Source of the DNA: Latrodectus hesperus
Lineage: Eukaryota > Arthropoda > Arachnida > Araneae > Theridiidae
DNA length: 64,000 nt
Assembly (NCBI GenBank): GCA_037975125.1
Contig: CM075860.1
Coordinates: 41,163,893-41,227,892, forward strand
Direction: 5' to 3'
Each line of letters begins with the position of its first letter. Positions within the stretch are counted from its first letter, which is position 1. Both the position numbers and the translations under genes were made by a program. The notes beneath the pieces were generated by a model. That model ran no database searches. It was not told where the DNA came from and worked only from the letters and a program-made list of their open reading frames with translations. Shown piece after piece: positions 49,470 through 60,372 of this stretch.

Positions 49470-49640
49470 TCTTCAAAACAGAAGGTCATGAGTTCATTCC
49501 CAACGGCTGTTGAACAGTAAGAGATGGGTGCTTCGCCTATGCTTCTTGCGTGCTTGTCAAAGTGGTAATTAAATTTTCCAGGTTTCCATACTGATGACAT
49601 GGACATACGTGACAGAAATTACACGCATTTGCGACGCATG
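49470..49640 (+). repeat. SINE-F-like head fragment
   Basis: The sequence 'agaaggtcatgagttcattc', 'ccaacggctgttgaacagta' and 'gcttcttgcgtgcttgtcaa' follows the SINE-F layout with much divergence. Confidence 0.4.
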
Positions 49641-49721
49641 GACATGGCCTACTGTCCATGAAATCTTTCACAGAGGGTGTTGCACCGGCATATTTCCGGG
49701 TATCCACCCCAAATCCGGCTG

Positions 49722-49832
49722 TGAGTCTTCGTTATTTAGGAGCCGTGACCAAGTGGAAGACTCCTCTCTAAATACTTGAACTATCACCCCCAGAGGTATC
49801 ATTTCACTTGGAGGATATTGCAGCCACAAGGT
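49722..49832 (-). repeat. SINE-B fragment, minus strand
   Basis: The sequence 'gtggaagactcctctctaaa', 'tacttgaactatcaccccca' and 'gaggtatcatttcacttgga' matches the middle of SINE-B as at 55.5-55.6 kb. Confidence 0.75.
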
Positions 49833-49874
49833 ACACAAATCTCTAAACGCCTTTGTTAAACTATCCGCTCTGCC

Positions 49875-50110
49875 GTGTCAGTTAATAGTTTTTCTTACAG
49901 TGCCTTTGTGGTGTTAAGTCCTGCGTTCGATCCTCTATCTGTTGAATAATGGGGGGAGGGAATATTGCATTTCTGTTTCCTGCCTGCACATCCCTCAGTG
50001 TAGGAGTGCTTGGGAATTTTCCATATTCTTTCTTACGGTACGTGAATACGACCCTCTAATAAAGAAGATCTCAGAAGGCAGTGTGTGCACAGTTAGGTTG
50101 TCAATTATGT
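49875..50110 (+). repeat. SINE-F copy
   Basis: Head-like 'gtgtcagttaatagtttttc' and 'ctgcgttcgatcctctatct' are followed by a short G-run. The body 'ttcctgcctgcacatccctc' and 'gtgaatacgaccctctaata' aligns with the 44.6-kb copy. Confidence 0.65.
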
Positions 50111-50334
50111 ATTATTAAGTAATAGCCAGTTTTTATAAAATGTTTGTTAAAACTGTTTCTTTAAAAAAAGGATACTTAAAAAGCGCAACATTGATAGTAA
50201 AAATGTAGTTCTGTTTTACTAGATCGATTGATGCAAGTTTGAATCCAAAAAGATTTTTAAATATTGATCAATATTGCCTTCTTTAGAAATTCATTTTAAC
50301 AGTTTTTTTAAAATGTGTTTTAAGGATTGTATGT

Positions 50335-50522
50335 GCTGCCGCCGAGTTGATTGCCGAAGTGTTAGAGCAGTTAGCCTTCGGTCCAGCAGTTTGTGGGTTC
50401 GATTGCCACCTTAGACTAAGGTGTTTGTAATCGTTAGGAGTCCATTTTAAAGTGTAGAAGTCGGTTTTATCGCCTGTCATTTGCAATAAACGACCGTTGG
50501 CGACAAACAAACCAAACCCATG
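50335..50522 (+). repeat. SINE-A, near full length
   Basis: The copy reads 'gccgagttgattgccgaagt', 'gtttgtgggttcgattgcca', 'ggagtccattttaaagtgta' and ends 'ggcgacaaacaaaccaaacc'. The 96-codon minus-strand frame over it is repeat-derived. Confidence 0.85.
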
Positions 50523-51070
50523 TGCTGAAATCGAGAAGCAATTATTCCATTCTATTGTTATGTAATTATTCAAATTAATGTTTCATTTTATACTTTTAAG
50601 CGTAAAATATCAAGTCAAAATATTGCGTACCAAATGAAGAATGAATTACTCAAGTTAGTGCTTATGTAAATTAATTATTCCACATGCTTAGTAACAAATT
50701 TATGATTGAAACTATAAGTCATTAGAATAAAGATTTTTGTAAAAATGTAGCCCGTGTATGGAAAGAAGTTGTTAAGAAAAAGTACATAATTATATCAATA
50801 TTATCTATTATAACTCCTTACAGCTCTTTTAATTGAGTTAATTTTAAGTTTGACATTTTGTGAAAATAAGTTTTGCTCTTTTCTCACTTATTTTTAATTT
50901 CTTCTAAATATTATGCTATTAATTTTATAGTATACTGAATTCTTAAAATATTCTAATCCCCTCGCTTTTCGAGGATTTTAAGTAAGGTAATCGCTTGCAA
51001 AGTATTTTCCTGTTTGCAGTTTAGAAACGTGAAAAATCTTGAAAAATACAAACGCACTCTCCTAAAAATG
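50523..51070. other. AT-rich DNA, nothing recognised
   Basis: No repeat or coding signal was recognised. Confidence 0.6.
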
Positions 51071-51250
51071 CAGTGTTAATTAGCAGGCGACTAATTAAAA
51101 GAGTAATTAAGCTTAATTAAAACATTTTCGCTGTCTCGGGCTGTTTAATTAACTTTTTAATTATATAAGAGCATATTAATGAGCTGTCGTGCGAGCTCGA
51201 ATAAATGTACAAAGTATTGGGTCAATTGCCAGGGAGAAATTTGTTTAAAT
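51071..51250. promoter_or_regulatory. cluster of homeodomain-type TAATTA motifs, candidate cis-regulatory element
   Basis: Seven TAAT/ATTA cores lie within about 105 bp (near 51075, 51091, 51103, 51112, 51144, 51156 and 51175), most as the palindrome TAATTA or TTAATTAA, interrupted by GC-bearing spacers. The adjoining 'gagctgtcgtgcgagctcga' is unlike the surrounding A/T runs. Such clustering is typical of homeodomain-bound enhancers, but AT-rich DNA raises the chance rate, so this is a candidate only. Confidence 0.35.
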
Positions 51251-52730
51251 TTCTACAAAATATTGTTTCGTAACACGATAAAAGGAGTTTTTAGCCTTTT
51301 TGCTTTTAGTAAACGAGATTATAATCATTGTTCTTTTCCTATGCTGCGTTACTTAATGTTTAAATAAATAAGGAATAATAGTTAATGAAGCACATTTTAT
51401 AAAATCGGTAGCTGAAAGTTCTCAAAATCAAGTAAAAAGTACTGGGTTCAAAAATTGCTCTTTAATGATTTCCGATCATTATGCATATTCATTATCTTAA
51501 AGACTTAATTTAAAGATGGTTCAAATGTGAAAATAGATCTTGATATATGCACGTCATAAAAAAATAAATAGCTATGTTATCGATAACTTCATTTGGCAAT
51601 ATATAACATATGAGAACAGTACGTGCCTTTTCCGAATTTGTTTTTAAATTAATAGAATTGAAATAATTTTATAACAACTTGAATTTTAATTTTTGAACAA
51701 CTTGAATATTGTATTAGACTCCTTGAATTTAAATTTATTCAGTTTGGTTTTTGAGGTTAAAAATTGTATACATTAATTATTAAAAAGTATATAATATTCT
51801 TAAGTTAAATTCAATATTGCATATTAAGTCCACTTTTTTAAATGACAATAGGGGCGTCAACATATGAATAAATAATTTTTATTTTCTCATGTTTTATTTT
51901 CGCATATGTGCTTAGCACTAAACTATTTTTTCTCGTGATGATTTTAATTGTAGTTACAATTTTTGCCGCTAGGCTTCGCAATCCAAAATATATTCTTGTA
52001 AGGTAACTTAGAAGAAATCATTGTCTAAATGGAGAAATAAGTAGAAATTGTATTTTAAAAATTTATAAATTATTTTCGGGTTGTCTAAAATAGAGAGCTT
52101 TGTTTTCTTTAATATATGAACTTTCGAATCCAAAAGGAATTTTAAGTATTGGTTACAGCATTAATCTTTAATTGCTCGCGCATCTAAACATTTTGCAAGT
52201 TTATTCATGAAATTTTTCTAAACAGTAATAAATAAGCTTAGTTAAGAAAAATCGAAATTGAAACTGTTTTTAATTAATTTTGGACTAATAATTGAATATG
52301 TGAATTTCGTTTATATATAAAGGAGCGAAGGAATTTTTTTTTAAATAGCCAGACATTCGTTCGGTATGGACAGATTTCTGACAACACTTATATTGGTATC
52401 GATTGGGTCAAATAGATAGCTGTAGTAAAATTACTGGTAAATGTGGTTGTTTGTTGAATTAAATATAGCCCATATCAAAAATGTGTTCCATTTTTTTACA
52501 TATAGACATGCATTTTTAGTACCTCAGTCATTTTAAGAGAAATAATTAACACTTTGCCTTTCATAGTATAACAGGATTGATTATAAAGGCTTTGAATATA
52601 CGTTGTGTATTGACTATTTGACGATGAGTCACTTTGATTCGCTAGGAAGAAAATACACAAAATTCTCTATTTCTGTTGAAGGTGCATTTAATAAAAACAT
52701 AATTTGAACATTTATCTTCTGTTCAGTAGT
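51251..52730. other. AT-rich DNA, nothing recognised
   Basis: A 62-codon frame at 51179-51367 starts with a Cys-containing stretch but has no recognised domain. The remainder is featureless. Confidence 0.5.
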
Positions 52731-52734
52731 TTGG

Positions 52735-52965
52735 TTTGGCTTAACGTTGCGTTTGCACGCAAGAACTCATTCGACCGGGAACTAAATGTCTGGCGCAGTT
52801 TGTCCGTAATCGGAACTTGCGCCATTAATCTCCACAAATCAAATCAAATCGACCAGGACCTATAGTTAAAAGTGGATACCGAATCACTATTAACATTCAT
52901 GCGTGAAGTAGGATTCGAACCTACGAATTGTTGATCTGAAGGCGTTAACATTTCGGCTGCCAGTT
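52735..52965 (-). repeat. SINE-A, minus strand, with internal insertion
   Basis: The inverted SINE-A tail ('gtttggtttggcttaacgtt') and the inverted body and head ('aggattcgaacctacgaatt', 'ttcggctgcc') are separated by about 75 bp of foreign sequence (about 52775-52850). That insert carries a short inverted repeat, 'ctggcgca' with 'ttgcgcca'. Confidence 0.75.
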
Positions 52966-53455
52966 GGGGTTGGGGTTTCTAATTATCGGGTTTAATAGTT
53001 GATTTCAGATCCAGGATTTGCTACTGGATCACAAAAAGCTTTAAGTTAAAAAGAGTTAAAAGTGAATTTTTATGGTGCATTTATTTCATTTTTATATTTA
53101 TTGCATTTTCCCCTTAATTGACTTGAAATAATAGTATCATTAAGAATTATTATAATATGAGAGTAAAATTTTTTTGAATTGAAGGAAAATTTTTTCATTT
53201 TCACTTATAAGGAAAAAAGTTTTATTGAATGGCAATGCGATTTTGATAGTATGTAACGTGTACATTTTTTATCTGCGGATTTTGTTTGCTTCATATTCTG
53301 TACCTTATTACTGAACATGAATCTAGCAACGTATGTTTGTAAAAGTGCTAAAGGAGCTATTTTGATATCTTGAAATTAAAGAATAAGAAGACTTATTGCA
53401 TAAAGTTCAACCATTATTGGATGCACTAACATATCCTCATTACTCTTGATGAGTT
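52966..53455. other. AT-rich DNA, nothing recognised
   Basis: A tRNA-head-like 'ggtttctaattatcgggttt' near 52975 is too weak to call. No other signal was seen. Confidence 0.5.
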
Positions 53456-53459
53456 ACCA

Positions 53460-53768
53460 ACTTGTCTTGTTATTGTTGCACCATCAAGCTTTCCTGTACC
53501 CAGCCCTGAGTTGCAGTCTACCAGTTAAATAAAAGTAGCCGGGTGTAGTCTTCGTGATTTTAAAACAGGAGCCAAGAAGATCCCCAAAATTTGGCCTGCC
53601 ACTCCAGAGATATCATTTCCCTTGGAGGACATTGCAACCACGCCCAGTTTTGATGTGCTCCAGTCACCATTAGCGATCACGACGGATCTTCGGTTAAACC
53701 GGGATTCGAACTCACCATCTTTCGATAATGAGAACGGCGCTGTAAACAGCGAGACCACAGCAGTCCCA
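53460..53768 (-). repeat. SINE-B, near full length, minus strand
   Basis: It reads 'ttgttgcaccatcaagcttt', 'ggtgtagtcttcgtgatttt', 'gagatatcatttcccttgga', 'gcgatcacgacggatcttcg', then the inverted head with 'gattcgaactcaccatcttt'. Frames on both strands here (53.5-53.96 kb) come from the repeat. Confidence 0.82.
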
Positions 53769-53849
53769 ACTTGCCTTGTAAAATACTTTTCATCGATCAC
53801 AGAAAACTTGTACGACATGCTATTGATTAATGTTTACTTTCGAACGTAT

Positions 53850-54145
53850 CCCTCGATTATGTGTGCACCGACGTATTCCATTGCACCTAGCTCAGAGATG
53901 GACTCTTTCCTGTTTAAACTGCTAGGTGGAAGTCTTCGAAACTTAGAAGCAGACACTAAGTAGAAGACCCCCAAGACATGACCTGCCATCCCAGAGGTAC
54001 TATTTTACTTGAAGGTCATTGGGGTCTCGACCTGTTTAGCGTGCCCCAGCCGACTCAAGTCAACAAGATGAAATTTCGGTTAAGTTAGGATGCGAATTCA
54101 CTACCTTCCGAACGACGCCCTTACCAAATAGGTCATCACGGCTTT
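53850..54145 (-). repeat. SINE-B, minus strand, second copy
   Basis: The sequence 'gaagacccccaagacatgac', 'ctgccatcccagaggtacta' and 'cgtgccccagccgactcaag' leads to an inverted head with 'atgcgaattcactaccttcc'. It lies about 80 bp from the first copy in the same orientation. Confidence 0.78.
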
Positions 54146-54264
54146 TATCCTCGATTGTATGGGGCAGTGATATGTATTGCAATAACCATATAAATTGAGC
54201 TGCTAGTTAGATGAACACTTTCCCCATCAATTTTATTGTTTGTGAAATTGACTACAACTTCAGG

Positions 54265-54365
54265 TGGGAATATTTATTTAATATCTATTTTGAACTGTAA
54301 GTCCTGGTTGAATGAACTCTCGTATGCCAAAAATGACTAATCTCTAGGCAAAGTCTGTGTATTTT
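54265..54365 (+). repeat. SINE-A tail fragment
   Basis: The sequence 'tattttgaactgtaagtcct', then 'tgaactctcgtatgccaaaa' matches the SINE-A 3' body without a head. Confidence 0.6.
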
Positions 54366-54617
54366 ATATTATGATTCAGAAAGTGATGCCTCAGTATATG
54401 AAAATAAGATGCTGTACACATCGAATGGCATCGATTACACCGTATATTTATCCTATACTAAAAAGAATACAGATTTGAAGTGAACAATCACTTTTTCTAA
54501 AGAGGACTTGCTTTAAAGAAAGATCTATAAAATAGTTTTAAAGTTTAAAAAGTGAAATTCAAATTTTCGGGCATTAATTCTAGCTTTAATGTTTTACAAT
54601 GGTCTACAATAATAATT

Positions 54618-54970
54618 CACCAAGATTGCAGCCGAATTGTTAGCGGTCTGGCGTTTAGTCTTGTTTAGTTCTATAGTTCATGTGTTCAAATCCCACCTTG
54701 ACCTTATATAATGCTAATGTTTCGGAAACTGCTTAAAATTGTTGGTCCTGGTCTAATATAGCCCTCGTGTGCTATGATTCTAAGCAGTCAGCTGTCAGTA
54801 GTAAAACCGGGCTGGCAGCTGCTGGTCATTGCTTTGGTTTTCAGCTAACCGCTCATGGGTCCTTAGTGGTTCGAAATTCACAATTAATTTACTTCTCTTA
54901 AATTGCTTCTGCTGTGCAAAATGTAACCATGACTATAAAGCCTCGAACAACCTAATCATCTCTAAGTCAT
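54618..54970 (+). repeat. two SINE-A copies
   Basis: The first head is 'gattgcagccgaattgttag' with 'atgtgttcaaatcccacctt' and a body ending 'tatagccctcgtgtgc'. The second starts near 'gggctggcagctgctggtca' with 'cttagtggttcgaaattcac' and a worn tail. Confidence 0.75.
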
Positions 54971-54994
54971 TAGTGCTGAATTGAAGGAACTGTT

Positions 54995-55190
54995 CATTCA
55001 CAGTCCGATTCCAACTTTATTGTGCTGAACTGACAGTCAAATAGTGCTGTTACTTTCGGCTCAACAGTTCAAAAATTTGATACTCACGATTCAAGTTGGA
55101 ATGCTTGTAAGCTTTCGGAATCCTCTTGAAACTAAGACTTGGTCTAATTTACCTTCATACAAAAACAACTGAGAAAAAAACAAGCCAAAA
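54995..55190 (+). repeat. SINE-A copy
   Basis: It runs 'ttactttcggctcaacagtt', then 'tttgatactcacgattcaag', 'ggaatcctcttgaaactaag' and 'acttggtctaatttaccttc', ending 'aaaaacaagcc'. Confidence 0.7.
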
Positions 55191-55234
55191 ACAGTCAACT
55201 AACTTTATGGTATATAGGCACATCCAAACACAAT

Positions 55235-55422
55235 CTGCTGTTTTGTTGCTCCAGCATAATTATATAGCCCAGAGTTGAGATCTACCAGTTGGTAGGAGTT
55301 TTCGTGCTTTAGAAGCAAGGATCAAGAGGTGGCAGGTCAAGACATCCTTTGACCTACCACCTCTTGAACAGGTATCATTTCATTTGGAAGACATTGCAAC
55401 AACGTCATATTTAATGTCAGGG
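55235..55422 (-). repeat. SINE-B fragment containing a local inverted duplication
   Basis: The outer parts match SINE-B ('tagcccagagttgagatcta'; 'aacaggtatcatttcatttg'). In the middle, 55323-55340 and 55349-55366 are inverted repeats of each other (17 of 18 positions) around an 8-nt spacer, replacing the normal unique sequence. Only the right arm has the orientation expected of SINE-B. Confidence 0.78.
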
Positions 55423-55435
55423 CCATCTTTAGTTG

Positions 55436-55778
55436 TTATTGTTGCACCAGCATGCTTCCCTGTACCTAGCCCTCAATTAGGCTCTACCAGTTAGAAGCAG
55501 TCGGGTGGAATCTTCGTGATTTTGATGTCAAGCAGAAGACCCTGAATACTTGGCCTGCCACCCCCAAAGGTATCATTTCACTTGAAGGCTATTAAAACCA
55601 CGCCCTGTTTTAACATGACCCAGCCACTTTTAGCAAGCACGGCAGGATCTTCACTTCAGCCGGGATTCGAACTCATGGATCTTTGATTAAACTCGATGTG
55701 GATCTTCGCTTAAACCGGTATTCGAACTCACTATCTTCTGATAATGAGAACGACACGTTAACCAACCAATCTACAGCG
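55436..55778 (-). repeat. SINE-B, near full length, minus strand
   Basis: The copy reads 'gttgcaccagcatgcttccc', 'ctagccctcaattaggctct', 'ggtggaatcttcgtgatttt', 'ctgccacccccaaaggtatc', then a head region that appears twice ('gggattcgaactcatggatc' and 'ggtattcgaactcactatct'). The head duplication suggests slippage or a nested head. Confidence 0.82.
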
Positions 55779-56250
55779 ACCCCTAGTGTTGGAAAATAAA
55801 CCAAATTCTTCGGGTGTAATATAGAAGTTAAAAAAAGAGCATGTATAGTAGATATAGTTTGTTTTTGATTTGACCATGTTCAAAAATTATAAAATATTTC
55901 CAGATAAGTCTTAAGATGCCTTTGATAGTTCATTAAGATGTTCTAATGTGTAATGATCATTGTCTTGTCCTTAATATTGCCTATCGAACATATAACGAAT
56001 TTTCTTTATAGGTATTTGATGTTTTGAAGCTATTTTTATTTGGTTCTCTTCTTTTTAATATAATCGTATGGCAATGACAAATTGTTTGCATTATAAAACG
56101 AAAAGAAATCGATATACGTAATACTTATAAACAGTTTTTATTCCTTATTGTAAGTCTACTTAAAGCACAAAATCACAAAGTATCGTGTAGTATTAAATTT
56201 GCATATTTTACACTTGGATTACTAAAGAACGGTAGGTCGTGGAGAGTTCA
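55779..56250. other. AT-rich DNA, nothing recognised
   Basis: No signal was recognised. Confidence 0.6.
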
Positions 56251-56253
56251 GCT

Positions 56254-56315
56254 ATGGCTTTACACTTTTATATATTTTATACAACAATATAAAATATATA
56301 AAAGTGTAAAGCCAT
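56254..56315. repeat. perfect 28-bp inverted repeat (hairpin)
   Basis: Arms at 56254-56281 and 56288-56315 are exact reverse complements around the 6-nt spacer 'caacaa'. RNA from either strand would form an uninterrupted 28-bp stem. Pairing stops sharply at both outer ends. The absence of any mismatch means the structure is recent, under selection, or kept identical by conversion. Confidence 0.95.
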
Positions 56316-58188
56316 TATTGCAATTTTTATGTAATATAGAATAATTACGTGTATTGTTCATAAATTTCCCCCGATTTGTTCAGTGGCATTGCTTTTGATA
56401 TAATTGAAATGGAATTTATTTAATTTTGGATACTTGGATTTTGTGAATTATATTTACATTTACGATTGCTATTTTGAAAATAAAAATATAATATAACTCA
56501 TTAATATTTGAAAAAAATTATTAACTTTCAAATATTTTGAAAGCCTTTCTATTCAAAATAATTTTTTAACCTTAAAAATGTTTTTTAATAATATAATTTC
56601 AATACAAATTAAAACCACTGCATAATATTCTTTCACTGCACTTGTGTACTATATTAATTTAAATTTTGCAAGAAATATGACATTTTTAACCTTTGCCTTT
56701 TAGTATTGCATCAGATTTCCTTCATAAGTTCATACTTTGTTCCTTTCTGCTACTAAATCTTCTCCTGATCAAATAGTTAGGATGACGTCATTTCGATCAT
56801 CGATTACTCAAGTGATCTTGTATCTTTTTTTCACTTTCTTACTTATTAATAACTTATTGCATCCTGGTTTCCTTGATAGTCAGATTTAATTTCAATTTTG
56901 GGTATTAAAATAGAATAAAATTGCGTTTTTATTGCTTCATAATGAATTAGTATCACATGTAACAGGTGATTTTGATTTATTAAATTTGATATTGTATTTA
57001 AATCGCTTTAAGTAAATGTCAAAGAGCTGATTCTATATAATATAAACATTCACTAGGAAAATTTAATTTAAAAATTTGCTGCAAATTAGGTTTTTATTGC
57101 TCGTATTAGAAGTTACATTTATTGGACTCCTCTCTCTTTATATATAATATGCGTATAAATTTTTTTTTAAATTTTAGTAAATATTTATTTGTTAAGTAGT
57201 TTGATTCAATTTATATATACAGTGGTTTTTGTTAAATAATTTAACTCTGTTATTTTTAATCCTAGGTAACATTTCAGACTTTTTGAGATACCTGAAAAAG
57301 CAACCATTATTGTTCGTTGGAAGTTAGTAATATTTAAATACCTAGTAATTTAACTAGATTTTTGTGACAATTTATTAATATTCAACAGTAAAATTTTTTA
57401 TCAAAACTGGATGTTAGAAATATTCTTTCAATATAGAAGTGATTTTATTTTAAATCTATTGATAAGTTTTATAATATTGGATTTATAAATTTTGAGTCAT
57501 AAGATAAATTTACTTTTTTCATAATATGTAGTCATATATTTTGTAAAAGAAAGTAATCGCGTAATTTTTAAGGATAATGTATCTTAGTAACTATGTATGC
57601 AAATTGATTGCACGAGGGAAAGTGATATTTTAAAAATAAATGATATTAATTCACAATAGTATAGCAATAAAACATACAATACTACGATTCCATCACTTCA
57701 GTACCAAAGTGTGTAGTCAAAATATTTAATTATAAATTTTGACAGGATTTTTTTAAATATAAAATTTCAAAACTTAAAATGATTAAATTTTCATATCAAT
57801 TCTTAGTAATATGATAAAGCATTCACTTACAAAATATTTTCACAATAAATTTTATTAATTTTATTTACTTTTAACATTATTGCACATTTTTAATACACTT
57901 GATGATTTTTTTATACAAACATATTAAAGGAATTAAAAACTTTTTTCTAAATTCTATGTTTTGGAAATATGTCTAAAATATGCTATGATTGCGAAAACTC
58001 AATTTAATAAAATTTATTAGAATTCATAAAGATGTTGAGAATAACTGAATAAATTTCCTACATTCTTAACATTTCTTCGCAAAAAAATTTATGCAGAAAA
58101 AAATTTGGAGTAAAGTAATAGTAAAGTATCTGATGTTTGTTCGTCTTCCATAGATATTTATCGATGCGTGAAATTTCAAAATGAAAAT
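56316..58188. other. AT-rich DNA, nothing recognised
   Basis: Only A/T-run sequence is visible; there is no frame, repeat or RNA signal of note. Confidence 0.55.
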
Positions 58189-58189
58189 T

Positions 58190-59044
58190 TTTAATGTTGG
58201 CTTAAGCACACAAGGCATTTTAAGACTAATACCTTGCTTCAGCAGACAATAAAAATCTTAAAAGAGATTGTTTACAAATATTGCAATTATTAATTTAGAA
58301 TTCTAATAATTAATGAAATTTTTAACAATTTAAATCGTCCTTGCCAATTTAAAGTAATTATAAAGTGGATGTTTTGTCTTTTTCATTTTGCTTTTTCTTC
58401 TGTTCTATTATCAACGCATTAATGGCTTGAATCAATTGAAAACAGCTTCCTCAGCCGATGCTTTGGTCTTTATAGAAGAAATCGTGATATAAGTATGATA
58501 TATCTCCCCCACAAGAGATTTCTCACCAAATCTAGCCTCCTTTGTTTTGATTGTGTTACCAATTTTCCCTTTCATGTTGCCAATTTAAAGATTTAGATGC
58601 TATTAGAATTTTTTTGTTTCCAGGTTTAGATTTTCTAGTGTTTCATGCCATATTTGCGTCATATATATTTTGTAAATGGCAACAACGTTTGAATTGCTCG
58701 GCAACCAAAACAAGTGTCACGAATGTCACTAATTGCGGTATATACCCTACTAGTTCCAAAATCCTTTTTTAACAAAATAAACTTCAACAATATTCTCTGA
58801 CATTGGATGTTGAATTTCACCTTGTTTGCTACTCCTCGAACTATGCAATATGAAGGCAGGCAGCAAACTTGTCGTCAAGTCAGATTTACGACGCCGTCTC
58901 AATACGAAGTGACGTAGATGAAACATTATATGACGTCATCTATATATTAAATCAATGAAAATTGTAATTAGTGATGTAGTCCTGATCTCAACTGTACCGA
59001 AAGAAACAACCACTTTACGATTACCAAGAACTGCGAAATGTAAC
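58190..59044 (+). repeat. unnamed dispersed repeat, copy 2 (long form)
   Basis: This segment is collinear with 17289-17840 and in the same orientation. The extra 265 bp or so lies at about 58490-58758, between 'gaaatcgt' and 'ttttaacaaaataaac'. The extra block holds a 73-codon frame (58551-58772) with no known domain. Both copies share a paired TGACGT motif and a TGACGTCA palindrome (near 58932 here). No terminal repeats or target duplication were found, so a transposon type cannot be given; a segmental duplication is also possible. Confidence 0.8.
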
Positions 59045-60125
59045 ATGCTTGAAATACTTGAGAAATGGGGTAATGATCAAATTTTGAGCACAAATACGGA
59101 CTTATTCACCTCAGATTTAAGCTGCACAGCAAACAGTTGTATAATTTGATTGAAATCATGGTAATTGGACTTAAAAGAAATGCGGCATTTTAAAGCAAGA
59201 TATATAAGAAATATATTGTTGACGGGCAACTAACGATTGTCCTATTTTGAATGGGATCACATAAAATATCTCAAAGATGGGATTAAAAACCATCTCATCA
59301 GCACGTTCTTCTATGATAGTCGCGCCGTCTCGACTATAGGTGATTAGAAACGGCATAATCAATTATATTACAAAGAACTCGAAATCATAAAGGCAAAAGA
59401 CAATCACGGAATTCGCAAGCGTCATTCAAAGATATTGTTACTTCATCTGCTCCACGTAATTTTTCATTAGACATCGAATTATTGATTGAAGAGCGTTATT
59501 TCTTAGCGATTTAGCAATTCTATATTCAACTGTTGCTTTTCATTAAGGAATTTGTTTTTAAGCCCCGCAATATAGTGTTGTCTGGATCGGTGTAGATCTT
59601 GGATTAGAGTGGACAATAAACTTATCAGTTTAATAATGTGATATTCTGAAAAGGTTTCACGAACTGGTGAACCGGAAGACGACGTTAACATCGGTCTACG
59701 AACCAACGAGTCCACAGATCGAAAAAGTGGTACTGATAACAACTTCTGTGAACAATTTTTTGAAGATGTCAGTAACACAACGGCTAATTTGGGATGAAGT
59801 TGTATTTTGTATAAAAGATAAAAAGCCCTAACGTGCTTGAAAATCTGCCACAATTTTATTCTCTGACAAATATGCACATCCCTAGCTGTTGATCCAGCAT
59901 GTTACTGCACAACAACTACTTAATTTCTAGAAATATTGTCCGAAAATTGAGTCAATAAATCCACACAAACATCGTTTTTAGTGAGTGCAACCTAACATTT
60001 AGATTGGAAGCAAAATTTATGGTTACCTAATTCGGCAGTTCTGATTATACATCAACCTTTCTAAATGAAAGCGTGTTTCATATATCCTGAAGATATAGCC
60101 TAGCGTCTCAGTAAAATGAAAGTGT
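59045..60125. other. moderately GC-rich segment, longest frame of the window on the minus strand
   Basis: A 124-codon minus-strand frame (59503-59877) and a 63-codon one (59171-59362) sit in DNA with more balanced composition than the neighbours. Neither shows a domain I recognise, and no splice signals clearly frame them. They may be parts of a decayed element or chance frames in a GC-raised patch. Confidence 0.35.
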
Positions 60126-60129
60126 TTAG

Positions 60130-60372
60130 AGTTCATTGCCCCAGCTTCTCGTCCAATCCGGATCAGCAAATTGAAGTATTATTTGCCGTGGTGAGAGTTT
60201 GAGTTGGTGACCACGTTTTCCTTCACTTAGTTACTGGAGCTCCGTAGGTTTGGGACGTGTCCACTTTAATCTGTCATGTCCAAAGTGGTGTGGCGTGGAT
60301 GTGTAGAAAATGGTGCCAGCTCAGGTGTGACCTCATCATTTGATTATGGTTCAAAATTACGAGGTGTTTGAT
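60130..60372 (+). repeat. SINE-D copy
   Basis: It follows the 2.87-kb copy in order: 'tttgccgtggtgagagtttg', 'gttactggagctccgtaggt', 'ggtgtggcgtggatgtgtag', 'tggtgccagctcaggtgtga', ending 'caaaattacgaggt'. The SINE-C tail present after the 2.87-kb copy is absent here. Confidence 0.8.

Noticed and set aside
50283..50573. 96-codon minus-strand frame
   Set aside because: It covers a near full-length SINE-A.
53525..53963. Overlapping 97- and 113-codon frames on opposite strands
   Set aside because: Both run through SINE-B copies; the reading frames follow from repeat sequence.
17289..59044. The repeat pair as the two LTRs of one 41-kb element
   Set aside because: The copies are much diverged, differ by a large block, and the interval holds unrelated promoter-like and repeat sequences with no gag or pol.
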